Shown here: positions 28,876 to 38,964 of the stretch, piece after piece
Layout: each line of letters opens with the position of its first letter
Numbering within the stretch: the stretch's first letter is position 1
NCBI GenBank assembly: GCA_940746715.1
Contig: CALNWN010000008.1
Location: 186,001-250,000 of the forward strand
Length of the DNA: 64,000 nt
DNA from: an uncultured Paraburkholderia sp.
GTDB taxonomy: Bacteria; Pseudomonadota; Gammaproteobacteria; Burkholderiales; Burkholderiaceae
Direction: 5' to 3'
Made by a program: the position numbers and the translations under genes
The notes under the pieces: generated by a model
The model's input: only the letters and a program-made list of their open reading frames with translations
Databases searched by the model: none
What the model was told of the DNA's origin: nothing

Positions 28876-30095
28876 GCGAGACACGTATTAGCCCGCTGCG
28901 CAACTTCGCCGATTTCGTTCGCGCCGAGCGGGTTCGATTGACAGAACAATGGATGAATGCGGTCTTCGGCGACGTCGACCTCGTGGAAGCCGACAAGCTC
29001 ACTTATCAGCAACTCGCCGACCATCTGCCGGAAATTCTCGACGGCCTGTGCGCGGCGCTCGACGTCGAAGACCTGGAACGCGTCGAACCGGTCATCGAAC
29101 GCGATGCGCGAAAGCATGGCATCGTGCGCTGGCGCCAGGGCTACCGGATTGAAGAGCTGGTGCGCGAGCTGGATCTGTTCCACCAGGTTCTCGCCGATGC
29201 GCTCGACACCTACGCGGCGAGCGACAACGCGTTCACGCGCCGCCACGAAAGGCGCGCGCCGCATGATCGCGGAAACGCTGAGCGTGGTCACGCTCACGTC
29301 GATCCGCGAAGTGGTCAGCGAACGCGACCGCAAGATCGACGAATACACCGGCCGGCTCGAGCGCGCCAACCACGAACTCAAGCTGAAGCAGTGGCTCGTC
29401 GGCGAGTTGTACGAGTCCCGCATGCACATCACGCGCAGCGTGGTTCACGATCTGCGAAATTTTCTGAATGCGTTTTCGATGGCGCTGCAACTGATCGCGC
29501 GCGCCCGCGAAGGCCGATACCGCGTTGACGCTGGCCAACCGGCAGGCGGAAGACATGAAAGCGCTCGTCGAGCAGATGGTCGGATACTCGGTGATACTCG
29601 GCGACGGCGCGCCGCTGACGCTCGAACAGGTCGACCTGCGCGAGCTCTACGAGGAACTCGTCGTGTCGTCGCGGCCATCTATCGAGGCAAAGGGGTTGAC
29701 GCTGCGCGCGGCATTCGATCCCGCACTGCCGGTGGTGACGTCGAACCGTCTGAAGCTCAAGCAGATCGCCGTCAATCTGCTTTCCAACGCGATCAAATAC
29801 ACGCAATCCGGACAGGTCGAGTTGCACTTCGCCATGGCCGGCGCCGAACACTGGTCGATCCGCGTGTCGGATACCGGCGTGGGTATCGCGCCTGCCGACG
29901 CCGACCGCGTTTTCCACGAATTCGAGCGCGCCGCCGACGAGGGACATTCCCGGCACCGGGCTCGGACTCGCCATCGTGAAGGAACTGTGCCGCGTGCTGA
30001 GCGGACACATCGACTTCGCGTCGCGCGAGGGCGTCGGCACGACCTTCACGATCCGCTTTCCGTTGACGCTCGCGGCGGGGTCTTCGGAGCAGTAA
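28872..30095 (+). CDS. RsbRD-domain sensor histidine kinase, three frameshifts
   Basis: Cytoplasmic histidine kinase without membrane helices. Residues 1-120 (FADFVRAERVRLTEQWMNAV, then IEELVRELDLFHQVL) match the RsbRD/RsbU_N-like four-helix sensor module, followed by a coiled coil (KIDEYTGRLERANHELKLKQ), a dimerisation helix with SVVHDLRNFLNAF (phospho-acceptor His) and the ATPase boxes NLLSNAIKYT, DTGVGIAPAD and GTGLGLAIVKEL. Frame changes near 29240, 29515 and 29940 interrupt the reading. The start ATG overlaps the stop of the LysR gene. The cognate regulator is not in view. Homologues are usually orphan kinases. Confidence 0.82.
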
Positions 30096-30264
30096 AAGGC
30101 GAACCAGCTGCTTGCGCCTTCAGCGCCCGCCCGCTATTGCGCCGGTCCACCGAGGCTCAGGCGCGGGCATTCGCTCATTGCGCCGCGCGCGCCCCTCCGG
30201 GTGCTCAAGCCCCGCATGACCACGTCCGAAGACATCCCGTCGCGGCGCGCCAGTTCTGCCAGAT

Positions 30265-30609
30265 CTAGCAAGGCCGCGTAGCGCGCTGCGCAATTTGTCG
30301 GGCGACCATCGCGCGGAGTTCGCGAAGCACGTCGGTGTTGGCGGCGAAGCGCTGCACGGCGATCAACAACGCTGCCGCCACGATGAGGGTGACCCATACG
30401 CCTGCTTTGCGGGAGCCGCGTTCATCCGATGCTCGCAGCGCACGCTGGCGCGCTACCGCAAGCCGTGTCAGGTCCGCGTTCGCGCGGCTGGGCGCACCCC
30501 TTGGCGCGCGCGAGAGATAGTCGGCGCGACGCACGCGGCTGGCAAGTCCCGGGCCAGCACCGCGGCTGCCGCGAGCAAAACGCAGTCTGAATCGCATAGC
30601 CTGGCTCAT
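30265..30609 (-). CDS. Small basic single-pass membrane protein
   Basis: 114 residues, very rich in Arg and Ala, with one transmembrane helix (GVWVTLIVAAALLIAVQRF) near the C-terminus. The ATG at 30609 shares one base with the TGA of the repeat-protein gene upstream, so translation is probably coupled. I do not recognise a family. The frame could in part be a by-product of high GC, but the overlap with the preceding gene and the single clean helix speak for a real product that acts with the repeat protein at the membrane. Confidence 0.5.
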   Translation of the reverse strand: MSQAMRFRLRFARGSRGAGPGLASRVRRADYLSRAPRGAPSRANADLTRLAVARQRALRASDERGSRKAGVWVTLIVAAALLIAVQRFAANTDVLRELRAMVARQIAQRATRPC

Positions 30610-31514
30610 CAGGACCAGTGGTGCGGGCACATACACCCGGCCGACCCAATGTGCCGGCACCCACACTGCCGGACGCGGCGCGGCGCCACGTAGACGACGG
30701 GCGGCGCAACATAAGCGACCGGCTTCGGTGCCACGACGACCGCCGGGGGCGGAGGCGGCGGAACATAAACAACCGGGTTCGGTGCGACCACCACCGGCGC
30801 AGGCGGCGGCACGTACACCGGCTTCGGCGCGACCACGACAGTCGTCCCGCCCGTCGCCACGACGCCGGTGCTCACCACCGTTCCGTGCGAACTCACCGTG
30901 TTGCCGTGCGTGCCCGTCACGCTGCTGGACGTCGTGACGACACCTGGCGCCACGCGTGTCGCCGTGCCCGAATGCGTGACCGTCCCGCCGTCTGAACCCG
31001 TCGCGGTGCCCGAACGCGAGCACGAAGCGCCCGCGCAATTCGTCGACGCCGAGTGGTTGACCGTGTTGCCGTTCGCCCCCGTCACCGAGCCCGACGACGA
31101 GTATTGCCCCGCGCCCGTCTTCGTCACTTCGCCGGGTGTGCTGGCGGTCTTGCCGTCCGGTCCCGTGAGCGTGCCAGTGTGCGAGCAGGTGCCGCCGGCG
31201 CAGCTCGTATCGCCCGCGTGCTGCACCGAGTTGCCGTAGCGGCCGGTTGCCGTCCCCGAATTGGAGAACTGGCCGGGCGCGTTGCGCGTCACCGTGCCGG
31301 TGTTCGTCGCGACGCCGCCATAGGGACCGACGACGCCGCCCGCATGCGAGCAGCTGCCGCCGCCGCAGGAGCCGGCGTGGCCTTCGTTATACACACCGCG
31401 CGACGTGTAGGCGGTGCCGTGCTTCGCCCACGCGAAGGCCGACGCTCTGCCGAATGCGAGCGCCGCGGCAGTCGCGCCGAGCGCGAGCTTGCGCAGGGCG
31501 CGGACGCGCCGCAA
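30609..31514 (-). CDS. Secreted Gly/Thr/Ser-rich repeat protein with Pro/Val-rich C-terminus
   Basis: Exported protein of 301 residues with a signal peptide (ALGATAAALAFGRASAFA). Residues about 45-215 hold imperfect repeats of the form TGTATGxxGNTVxHSGxTxCAGGTCSHTG, with paired cysteines, that would make a long beta-rich or filamentous region. After them come Pro/Val tracts (VVVAPKPVYVPPPAPVVV). The expected ending WVPAHWVGRVYVPAHW lies in the neighbouring frame: two compensating shifts at about 30690 and 30625 turn it into RRVRQCGCRHIGSAGCMC. Similar repeat proteins are known in Burkholderia, without assigned function. Confidence 0.72.
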   Translation of the reverse strand: MRRVRALRKLALGATAAALAFGRASAFAWAKHGTAYTSRGVYNEGHAGSCGGGSCSHAGGVVGPYGGVATNTGTVTRNAPGQFSNSGTATGRYGNSVQHAGDTSCAGGTCSHTGTLTGPDGKTASTPGEVTKTGAGQYSSSGSVTGANGNTVNHSASTNCAGASCSRSGTATGSDGGTVTHSGTATRVAPGVVTTSSSVTGTHGNTVSSHGTVVSTGVVATGGTTVVVAPKPVYVPPPAPVVVAPNPVVYVPPPPPPAVVVAPKPVAYVAPPVVYVAPRRVRQCGCRHIGSAGCMCPHHWS

Positions 31515-32077
31515 GCGAGATGACGGCTGCAGACAATGCGCCGGTAGCCGGGACTGCGAACGAATGAGATTTCACGGTATGTCCTTTGAATTCAGGCCAC
31601 TTCGTGCGACTGCTGCTGCGCTGCGTGGCGATGAGCGAACTATAGAAGGACGCGCCGTAACAATCAGCAGGGAAGATATGTCGCGCTGTTTCACCGCGGA
31701 AGAAGCACGCTGCACAAGGCTTCGCGAGCGTTTTTCCGGCGCCGTGACATAGCCCGACATAATTTGCAGCAGGAGAACGCCCGCAGTTTCGAGGGCTGCG
31801 GCAGCGCAAGGCACGGCAACACGGCTACGGAAAACCACAGCTGAATTCTGTTGACACGATCTGCAGCAAAACGGCACACCCGACTCATGTTCACGCACAC
31901 CTCCATCGCCGTAGCGATTAATCACCCGAAGCGAGCCGTCATCGGCTGGCCTTTGGGAACTTGTGCGCGTTAGCAGTCTGAATCTGTAAAACAAGACCCC
32001 CAAGGCCCCGCCGGTAACGGAAGGGGCCTTTTGTTTTGTGGGCGCCTCCGTCAGCCGGCTTTATCACGGAGAGCAAG
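31515..32077. other. Intergenic region with orphan rightward terminator
   Basis: 563 bases between divergent genes. It holds a TTGACA hexamer at 31851 and a strong rightward terminator at 32002-32036, but no convincing open reading frame between them. A small RNA or a leader for the DUF2917 gene would fit (see findings). Confidence 0.5.
32002..32038 (+). terminator. Rho-independent terminator or attenuator before the DUF2917 gene
   Basis: AAGGCCCC and GGGGCCTT form an 8-bp stem with a 13-base loop, followed by TTTTGTTTT. It points rightward, 40 bases before the DUF2917 start, with no gene ending upstream on that strand. Confidence 0.75.
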
Positions 32078-32455
32078 ATGGATCAGGCAAGCCCGCAGTG
32101 CATGGACGACGACGCGCAGTTTTTCGAGCATCGGCAAAACGAGCGTCTGCCGAAGATGGTGGTGCATTTTCCGATCGCGCCCGGTGCGACGCTGACATGG
32201 CGTGTCGCGGCGGACAGCACGCTCGCGGTGAACGGTGCGCGGCTCTGGCTTACGCGCATCAGTTCTCCTTACGATCACTGGCTCGTGCCGGGTCAAACGT
32301 TCAGCCTGCAGCGCGGCGAACGCATATGGCTCAGCACCGACGGCGAACGCGCCGCCCATGTCTCGCTGACTTGCCTGTTGCCCGCGCAAGGCTTCTTCAG
32401 GCGTTGTTTGAGCCGGCTTGCAGGCTTGAGCCTCGGACCGCCCACGCCGCGTTGA
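32078..32455 (+). CDS. DUF2917 family protein
   Basis: Intact 125-residue protein of DUF2917, a family common in Burkholderiales with no known function. The body (ATLTWRVAADSTLAVNGARL, then WLTRISSPYDHWLVPGQTF) has the family's cupin-like pattern, and a GERIWLSTDGE strand follows. The ATG at 32078 is preceded by GGAGAGC at the right distance. No signal peptide, so probably cytoplasmic. A terminator-like hairpin lies in its leader. Confidence 0.88.
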   Translation: MDQASPQCMDDDAQFFEHRQNERLPKMVVHFPIAPGATLTWRVAADSTLAVNGARLWLTRISSPYDHWLVPGQTFSLQRGERIWLSTDGERAAHVSLTCLLPAQGFFRRCLSRLAGLSLGPPTPR

Positions 32456-32520
32456 TATACGTGCGGCATGCGAGCATGTCTCGATCATCGTGCCTGCATG
32501 CCGCCTCGCGCTCGTCGAGC

Positions 32521-32556
32521 AAAAAAAGCCTCTTCGCAGCAGCGAAGAGGCTGCTT
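32521..32556 (-). terminator. Intrinsic terminator downstream of pcaF
   Basis: AGCCTCTTCG and CGAAGAGGCT form a 10-bp stem with a six-base loop. On the minus strand it ends in seven T, so it terminates the leftward thiolase transcript; it also faces the end of the DUF2917 gene. Confidence 0.8.
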
Positions 32557-32603
32557 TCTGTCACCCGCATACAGACGCGAGCAAACGCATCCGCGTTGAA
32601 ACC

Positions 32604-33807
32604 TTACACGCGTTCGATGGCGATCGCGATGCCCTGTCCCACGCCAATGCACATCGTGCAGAGCGCGAAGCGCCCTTGCGTGCGTTGCAATTGATACATC
32701 GCGGTGGTCCACAAGCCAGGCGCCGCTCATGCCGAGCGGATGGCCCAACGCGATAGCGCCGCCGTTCGGGTTCACGCGCGCGTCGTCGTCGGCGACGCCG
32801 AGCGTGCGCAGCACCGCGATGCCTTGCGAGGCGAACGCATCGATCAGTTCGATCACGTCGAACTGATCGATGCTCATGGAAAGGCGCGCGAGCAGCTTCT
32901 GCGTGGCGGGCGCGGGACCGATGCCCATCACGCGCGGCGCGACGCCCGCGGTGGCGATGCCGAGCACGCGGGCACGCGGCGTGAGCCCGAAGCGCTTCGC
33001 GGTCTCTTCGTTGGCAAGCAGGAGCGCGGCCGCGCCGTCGTTGACGCCCGACGCGGCCGGCCGTGACCGTGCCGTCCGGGCGCGCACCACGCCCTTCAGT
33101 TTCGCGAGCGCCTCGAGGCTCGTTTCACGCGGATGCTCGTCTTGCGACACGGTGATCGGATCGCCCTTCTTCTGCGCGATCGTGACGCCGACGATTTCCT
33201 GCGCGAGCGTGCCGTCCTTCTGCGCGCGCGCCGCTTTTTGCTGGCTGCGCAGCGCGAACGCATCCTGATCGGCGCGGCTGATGTTGTATTCAGTCGCGAC
33301 GTTCTCGCCCGTCTCGGGCATGGAGTCGACGCCATACATCTGCTTCATCAACGAATTGACGAAGCGCCAGCCGATGGTCGTGTCGTAAATGTCGGCCTGG
33401 CGCGAAAACGCGCTGGTCGCCTTGCCCATGAAGAACGGCGCGCGGCTCATGCTTTCGACGCCGCCCGCGACCATCAACGCGGCTTCGCCCGACTTGATCG
33501 CGCGCGCGGCGATGCCGACGGCGTCCATGCCCGACCCGCACAGACGGTTCACCGTCGAACCCGGCACGGCTTGCGGCAGACCCGCCAGCAGCAGCGACAT
33601 GCGCGCGACGTTGCGGTTGTCTTCTCCGGCCTGATTCGCACAGCCGTAGATCACGTCGTCGACAGCGTTCCAGTCGACGCTCGGGTTGCGCTCCATCAGC
33701 GCCTTGAGCGGCACCGCGCCCAGATCGTCGGCGCGAACCGACGACAGAGAGTCCGCATAGCGGCCGATGGGTGTGCGAATCGCGTCGCACAGGAATGCTT
33801 CGGTCAT
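32604..33807 (-). CDS. pcaF: 3-oxoadipyl-CoA thiolase (PcaF), frameshifted
   Basis: Last step of the beta-ketoadipate pathway: cleavage of 3-oxoadipyl-CoA to succinyl-CoA and acetyl-CoA. The length of 400 codons is right. The nucleophilic Cys is in STVNRLCGSGMDAVG near residue 90, the catalytic His in GGAIALGHPLGMSGA, and the second Cys in RFALCTMCIGVGQG near the C-terminus. Two kinds of damage: about 33056-33083, compensating changes replace RPDGTVTAGNASG by RARTARSRPAASG without losing the frame; near 32715, one extra G shifts TTAMYQLQRTQG out of frame. No pcaIJ genes adjoin. A direct repeat upstream resembles an IclR-type operator. Confidence 0.88.
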
Positions 33808-34166
33808 GTGATGTCTCCAGTGATGTGCTGCGCGCGCAGCGCCGTCTGCCTGGATGCGCGCGGATGAGCCGGGCATCGGCCGGACGGCTTGACGAGGACT
33901 AGCCTCGCGCGAATCAGCTTAGCGCAGGATGGTGAACGGTGTGTTCGGGTCGCTGCCAATTTGTTCTTCTTTATACGAACATTAGGTCATATATCGAACA
34001 ACCAGACTCGATAATAGGCGCGCGGCGGAAACGCTGTCAAGCGCCCGCGGGTCGACATCAGGGAATACGCGAAGGGCCGCGGCGGGGCCGCAAAAGCGTC
34101 TGACGATTGATGCCCGCGCCGCCGCCCGCCCGACAGCGGGCCCGCGACGCGAGGCCGGCGCAGGGT
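33808..34166. other. Intergenic region upstream of pcaF
   Basis: 359 bases between two leftward genes, with the only AT-rich stretch (33950-34015) holding operator-like direct repeats. I see no gene in it; 34020-34165 is GC-rich and probably the trailer of denD. Confidence 0.5.
33972..34000 (-). promoter_or_regulatory. Direct repeats resembling an IclR/PcaR operator upstream of pcaF
   Basis: On the minus strand TGTTCGATAT and TGTTCGTATA recur 19 bases apart in the AT-rich part of the pcaF upstream region. IclR-type regulators of pca genes bind GTTCG-containing repeats near the promoter, and a PcaR-like gene lies at 39658. Confidence 0.45.
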
Positions 34167-35124
34167 TCAGCGGACCTGGATGCCTTCGTCGGCAATATAA
34201 CTGCGGATCACGTCGGCGAAATTCCGGTCGCCGCGCGCACCGAGCTGCTCGGCGCGCGCGGTATCCCAGCGCTCTGGCCAACTGCCGACAATCTTTTCCA
34301 CGCGCGCATCCGGCTGCCACACGATCCGTTTCGCGACTACGTCGCCGGCCACTTCGCGCAACGCCGCGACCATCTCGTCGACGCTGACGGAAATGCCCGG
34401 CAGATTCAGCACGCGCTGGTTGCCGAGCACGGCGCCGTCCAGTTCGAGGCCCGCGATCAGGCTCTCGATGGCTTTGCGCGACGACAGCAGCCACAGGCGC
34501 GTCGAGCCGTCGACGGGACAGACGGCCTGCTCGCCGTTCAGCGGCTCACGAATGATGCCGCCGCATTCGGCTTACCCGGTCGCACGCTGATGGTGGGCAG
34601 GCGCAGCACGCGCCCGTCGACGAAACCGCGCCGCGAATAATCGTTGAGCAGCAATTCGGCAATTGCCTTTTGCGCACCGTACGACGACTGCGGATTGAGC
34701 GCGGTGTCGTTCTGTACGACCTCCGGCAGCTCGCCGCCGTAGACCGCGACCGAGCTCGTGAACACCACGCGCGGCCGGTGCCCGCGTTGCCGGCACACAT
34801 CCAGCAACAGGCGCGACGCATCCAGATTGATGCGCATGCCGAGATGAAGTCCGCCTCGGCCTGGCCGCTGACAATCGCTGCAAGATGAAAAATCGCCGCG
34901 GTGTCGCTGTCGATCACGCGTTCGAGCACGCTCTGCTCCGCGATATCGCCCACTTCGGTGCGCACGCGGCTGTCGCCGAAATCGTTTGCCTGCACGACGT
35001 CGAGCAGCACAAGTTGCGTAAGTGCTTGCGGCGCGCCCTCTGCGTCTTTCAACGAACCGCGCGCGAGCAGTTCACGCGCAAGCCGCTGACCGAGAAAACC
35101 CGCGCCGCCGGTAATCAGTACTTG
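34167..35124 (-). pseudogene. denD: D-erythronate dehydrogenase (DenD), NAD-dependent SDR, frameshifted, start lost
   Basis: Extended short-chain dehydrogenase that oxidises D-erythronate at C2 in the four-carbon sugar-acid pathway. N-terminal Rossmann motif TGGAGFLG at the start, LLDVVQANDF, IFHLAAIVSGQAEADF, then TSSVAVYGG and the catalytic pair in SSYGAQKAIAELLLNDY. The C-terminal part is HANRIVWQPDARVEK-like (VAKRIVWQPDARVEKIVGSW). Frame changes lie near 34845 and 34562. The expected ATG is missing: the text runs from the otnI stop straight into CAAGTACTGATTACC, as if ATGA had been lost at about 35122. Last gene of the tetronate operon. Confidence 0.85.
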
Positions 35125-35910
35125 TCAGGTGGCGTTCAGATATGGCTTCGCCCAGCCCAGTCCCGCGGATGTCGCGGCGCGCGGCCGGTATTCGCAGCCG
35201 ATATAGCCGTCGTAGCCGAGCGAGTCGATCACCTCGAACAGATACGGATAGTTGATTTCGCCGGTGTCGGGTTCGTGCCGCTCCGGCACACCCGCAATCT
35301 GGATGTGGCCGATGCCCGCGTGGTCGCGCCGGAGCTTCATCGCTAGATCGCCTTCGACAATCTGGCAGTGGTAGCAGTCGAACTGCACCTTGAGATTCGG
35401 CGCGCCGACTTCCGCGCAAAGGGCCTGTGCTTCGTCCTGCCGGTTGAGAAAGAAGCCCGGCATGTCGCGTGTATTGATCGGCTCGATCACAATCGTGATG
35501 CCCTCGGCTTGCGCCGCGTTGGCCGCATGCGCGAGATTGCGCAGATACACCTCGCGATGCCGCTCGCGCGATTGATCCGCGCCGATCAGGCCCGCCATCA
35601 CGTGCAGCTTGCGATTGCCAATCACACGCGCGTAGTCGAGCGCGGTGTCGATGCTGCGGCGGAACTCGTCTTCGCGCCCCGGCAGTGTGGCGATGCCGCG
35701 CTCGCCGCTCGCCCAGTCGCCCGGCGGCGCATTGAAGAGCGCTTGCGTGAGGCCGTTGGCATCGAGCCGCGCCTTGATTTCGTCCGCGCGGAACTCTCGT
35801 AGGGAAACAGGAACTCGACCGCCTTGAAGCCGTCTTTGGCGGCGGCGGCGAAGCGGTCCAGAAAGGCGTGCTCGTTGTACATCATCGAGAGGTTCGCGGC
35901 GAAGCGAGGC
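35125..35910 (-). CDS. otnI: 2-oxo-tetronate / hydroxypyruvate isomerase (OtnI/Hyi), frameshifted
   Basis: TIM-barrel isomerase of the hydroxypyruvate-isomerase family, which in these operons converts 2-oxo-tetronate to 3-oxo-tetronate. [20 protein letters not shown] is the typical start. Metal-site residues are in [16 protein letters not shown] and [17 protein letters not shown], and [20 protein letters not shown] ends the enzyme. Two extra bases near 35798 (PYE, then [14 protein letters not shown] in the next frame) disrupt residues after 40. It follows the MFS gene and is directly followed by denD. Confidence 0.87.
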   Translation of the reverse strand, partial: ASLRREPLDDVQRARLSGPLRRRRQRRLQGGRVPVSLREFRADEIKARLDANGLTQALFNAPPGDWASGERGIATLPGREDEFRRSIDTALDYARVIGNRKLHVMAGLIGADQSRERHREVYLRNLAHAANAAQAEGITIVIEPINTRDMPGFFLNRQDEAQALCAEVGAPNLKVQFDCYHCQIVEGDLAMKLRRDHAGIGHIQIAGVPERHEPDTGEINYPYLFEVIDSLGYDGYIGCEYRPRAATSAGLGWAKPYLNAT

Positions 35911-35998
35911 ATGGCGGCAACTCCTTTAAAGCGGTATTTCCGGGCGCGGCAAGCAACGCTGCGACAGCCGTGCGTGTGCCGTGTACCGCGCGAGGTGA

Positions 35999-37334
35999 TT
36001 AACGGTTGACCAGTTTCGCCGGCGTGAGCCACGTGGCAATCGCGCCGATCACCAGCATGCCGGCCAGCACATACATGCCGGATTGCGTGCTGTGCGTGAG
36101 ATCCTTCAGATAGCCGATCATGTAAGGGCTCGCGAAGCCCGCCAGATTGCCGAGCGAGTTGATGATCGCAATGCCGGCAGCGGCGGTCGCGCCCGACATG
36201 AACGCCGTGGGCAAAGACCAGAAAAGCCGCGCGCAGGTCAGCACGCCCGCTGCGGCAAGCGAGAGAAAGGCAATCGACACCACGGTGTTGCTCGCAAACG
36301 ATGCCACCACCGTAAAGCCCACCGCGCCGAACAGCGCCGGCACGATCAGATGCCAGCGGCGTTCGCGGCGCTTGTCGGCGCTTATGGCCCAGCAGATTCA
36401 TCACGACGATCGCGCAGATAAACGGAATCGCGCTCAGCAAGCCGATATTGAACGCGCCGCTCACGCCGGTCGATTTGATGAGCGTCGGCATCCAGAACGT
36501 GAGCCCGTATTGGCCGGTCACGAACGCAAAGTAGATGAGCGACATCCACCACGTGCGCGGATCGCGGAACACGGCGCGCAGCGAATGGGCGTTGGCCTTT
36601 TCCTCCGGCTGCGATGCGGCAATTTCGTCGGCGAGCAGGCGCTTTTCGGGTTCGCTCAGCCACTTCGCGCCCGCAATGCCGTTGTCGAGATACAGAATTG
36701 TCGCGATGCCGACCGCAACCGCCGGCACGGCTTCGATCAGGAACATCCACTGCCAGCCGGCCAGACCCGAACTGTTGTGAAACGCCTGCATGATCCAGCC
36801 GGACAGCGGATTGCCGAAAATGCCCGACACCGGAATCGCCGACATGAACACCGCAATGATCTTTGCGCGCCGGTGCGACGGAAACCAGTAAGTCAGATAC
36901 AGGATCACGCCCGGGTAAAAGCCGGCTTCGGCGAGACCGAGCAGAAAGCGCAAGATATAGAACTGAGCCGGCGTCTTGACGAACACGAAGAGCACCGACA
37001 TCACGCCCCAGCTAATCATGATCCGCGCAATCCAGATGCGCGCGCCGATCTTGTGCATCAGAATATTGCTTGGCAGTTCGAACAGAAAATAGCCGATAAA
37101 GAACACGCCCGCGCCGAGGCCGAACACCGTTTCGCTGAAGGCGAGGTCCTGCGACATCTGCAGCTTGGCAAAGCCCACGTTCACGCGATCGAGATACGCG
37201 ACCACGTAGCACAGCATCAGGAACGGCACGATGCGCCAGAACACCTTTCTGTAAGTACGCTCGACTTCGGCGGCGCCGGGTTGTCCCACGGCCGCCGCAA
37301 TCGGCTGGCCCGATACGGCCTGATACGAACTCAT
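35999..37334 (-). CDS. MFS transporter (ACS family, probable sugar-acid importer), frameshifted
   Basis: Twelve-helix proton symporter of the anion:cation symporter group. [20 protein letters not shown] and [20 protein letters not shown] are the standard first-helix and A-loop motifs. Position inside the otn/den operon points to erythronate or threonate uptake. One extra A near 36385 changes [20 protein letters not shown] into GHKRRQAP; the rest of the second half follows in the next frame to TPAKLVNR. About 445 codons, the family norm. Start ATG 37334. Confidence 0.88.
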
Positions 37335-37408
37335 GCAATGTCTCCTTGGATGGAAGTGTGATGCGTCGCCTGTGGCGATCTAGGTTTGTACGGCTACGGT
37401 GTAATCGG

Positions 37409-38072
37409 CTACCAGCGCGCGCCGAACACGCGGCGTAGTTCGTCGAGCGCCGCCTGGTCCAAAGGCGCAGGCCGCGGATTCGTCATGAGCCACAGACGCG
37501 CGGTTTCCTCGAGTTCTTCGAGCGCATACGACGCATGCGCAACCGAACGCTCCCACACCACCGGACCGAGGCGTTCGAGCAGCACCGCGCGAACCTGATC
37601 GGCCAGTGCGGCGATTTGCGCGGCGACTTGCGGATCGCCCGGGCGGCTGTAACGAATCAGCGGGACGTGGCCCACTTTCATCACGTAGTACGGCGTGATG
37701 GGCGGCAGGACGTCGCGCTCGCTCCAGACGCCCGCGAGCGTCAGCGCGACGAGATGCGTGGAATGCGTATGGACGATACCGCGCGCCTCGCCGTTGCGCG
37801 CGTAGATACCGCGATGCAGGGCGAGCGTCTTCGAGGGCTTGCCGCCGGAAACGGCATTGCCGTCGAAATCGACTTTAGCGATGTCGGCGGGATCGAGCCG
37901 GCCGAGGCATGCGTCGGCCGGCGTGATGAGCCAGCCGTCGTCGAGGCGCGCTGATGTTGCCTGCGCTGCCCACCGTATAGCCGCGCTCATAAAGGCTCGC
38001 GCCTGTCACGGTCAGGCAGATCTCCTCGCGCACGCGCGCTTCGGTAGTCGCGTGAATGGCGGGTGCGCTCAT
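37409..38072 (-). CDS. otnC: 3-oxo-tetronate 4-phosphate decarboxylase (OtnC), class II aldolase family, frameshifted
   Basis: Zinc-dependent class II aldolase/adducin-family decarboxylase that releases dihydroxyacetone phosphate from 3-oxo-tetronate 4-phosphate. The zinc ligands are visible in HTHSTHLVALTLAGV and the later GPVVWERSVAHASYALEELE region. LTVTGASLYERGYTVGSAGNIS is the canonical N-terminus. Near 37950 two bases of a GC repeat seem lost (ISA, then RLDDGWLITPADACLG in the next frame). Lies between the kinase and transporter genes of the operon. Start ATG at 38072. Confidence 0.88.
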
Positions 38073-38103
38073 CGTCGTGTTTCCGGCTTTTGCGTCGCGC
38101 CGC

Positions 38104-38949
38104 TCATTGCACGCCTCCTTCCAGATGGCGCAGCGCCTTTTCGAAGAAGTCGGTCGCGCCGAAGTTGCCCGACTTGAGCGCGAGCGGTGGCGCGCCCGTC
38201 GTCGCCGTGGCCGGCACGCCCGGATCGATCTGCGCGCCGATGCGCAAGCTGCGAACGTCCAGCGCCTGCACCACTGCACCCGATGTCTCGCCGCCCGCCA
38301 CCACGAACTTGCGCACGCCGTCGCGGCGCAACGCGTCGAACGATTCGCGCACCGCGTTGACGCCCTGTGCCACGGCGTCGTAACGCACGAGCCCGACTTG
38401 AGACGGCGTCTGACGCTGCAAAACGCGCACGAGGTTCGCATCGCGCATGGGCGTGAGCGGATGGTTCTCCATGCCGGACTCGTTGAGCAACGTATCGCCC
38501 ACAAACAGATGTCCGCGGAAAATCGTGCGGCCGTTTTCGGGAAACGCCGGGCACGCAATCGTGAACGCGCTCGCTTCGTCGTTTGCGTTTTTGCCGGCGG
38601 AGAGCGCGTCGAGGAGCGCATCCGTCACCGGGCCGATATTGCCCGCGTCGGTCGAATCGAAAGTCGAGCAGTATTTGAAAACGAACTGGCGGCATCCTTG
38701 CGCGCGCAACCAGTCGAGCGCGGCGAGCGATTGCGCGACTGCGTCGGCGGCAGGAATGGTGCGCGATTTCAGCGCGACCACGATGGCGTCCGCACTTGCA
38801 TTCGCCTGCAGCGTCTCGTCGCGCTCGGGCACGCCGATGGTCTGCACCGTGCGCATGCCGCCGCGCACCAGCATATTCGTGAGGTCCGTCGCGCCGGTGA
38901 AGTCGTCGGCGATGCAGCCGAGCAGCGTGCGCTGTGTCGTAGCCGTCAT
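38104..38949 (-). pseudogene. otnK: 3-oxo-tetronate kinase (OtnK), in-frame internal deletion
   Basis: Four-carbon sugar-acid kinase that phosphorylates 3-oxo-tetronate at C4. N-terminal substrate domain LLGCIADDFTGATDLTNML is complete through LTPMRDANLVRVLQRQTPSQ. The ATP domain is represented only by its end, RKFVVAGGETSGAVVQALD to KSGNFGATDFFEKALRHL. The open frame has 281 codons against roughly 420 usual, so about 140 residues are missing without a frameshift. The joint is in the stretch FDALRRDGVRKF at about 38305-38330, where both flanks carry a similar helix. ATP binding should be crippled. Confidence 0.87.
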
Positions 38950-38964
38950 GACGGGCGCTCCTGG

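Noticed and set aside
30609..31514. Gly-rich PE_PGRS or RTX-type toxin
   Set aside because: No GGxGxDxxx calcium repeats and no secretion signal at the C-terminus; a Sec signal peptide and GTATG-type repeats fit another class.
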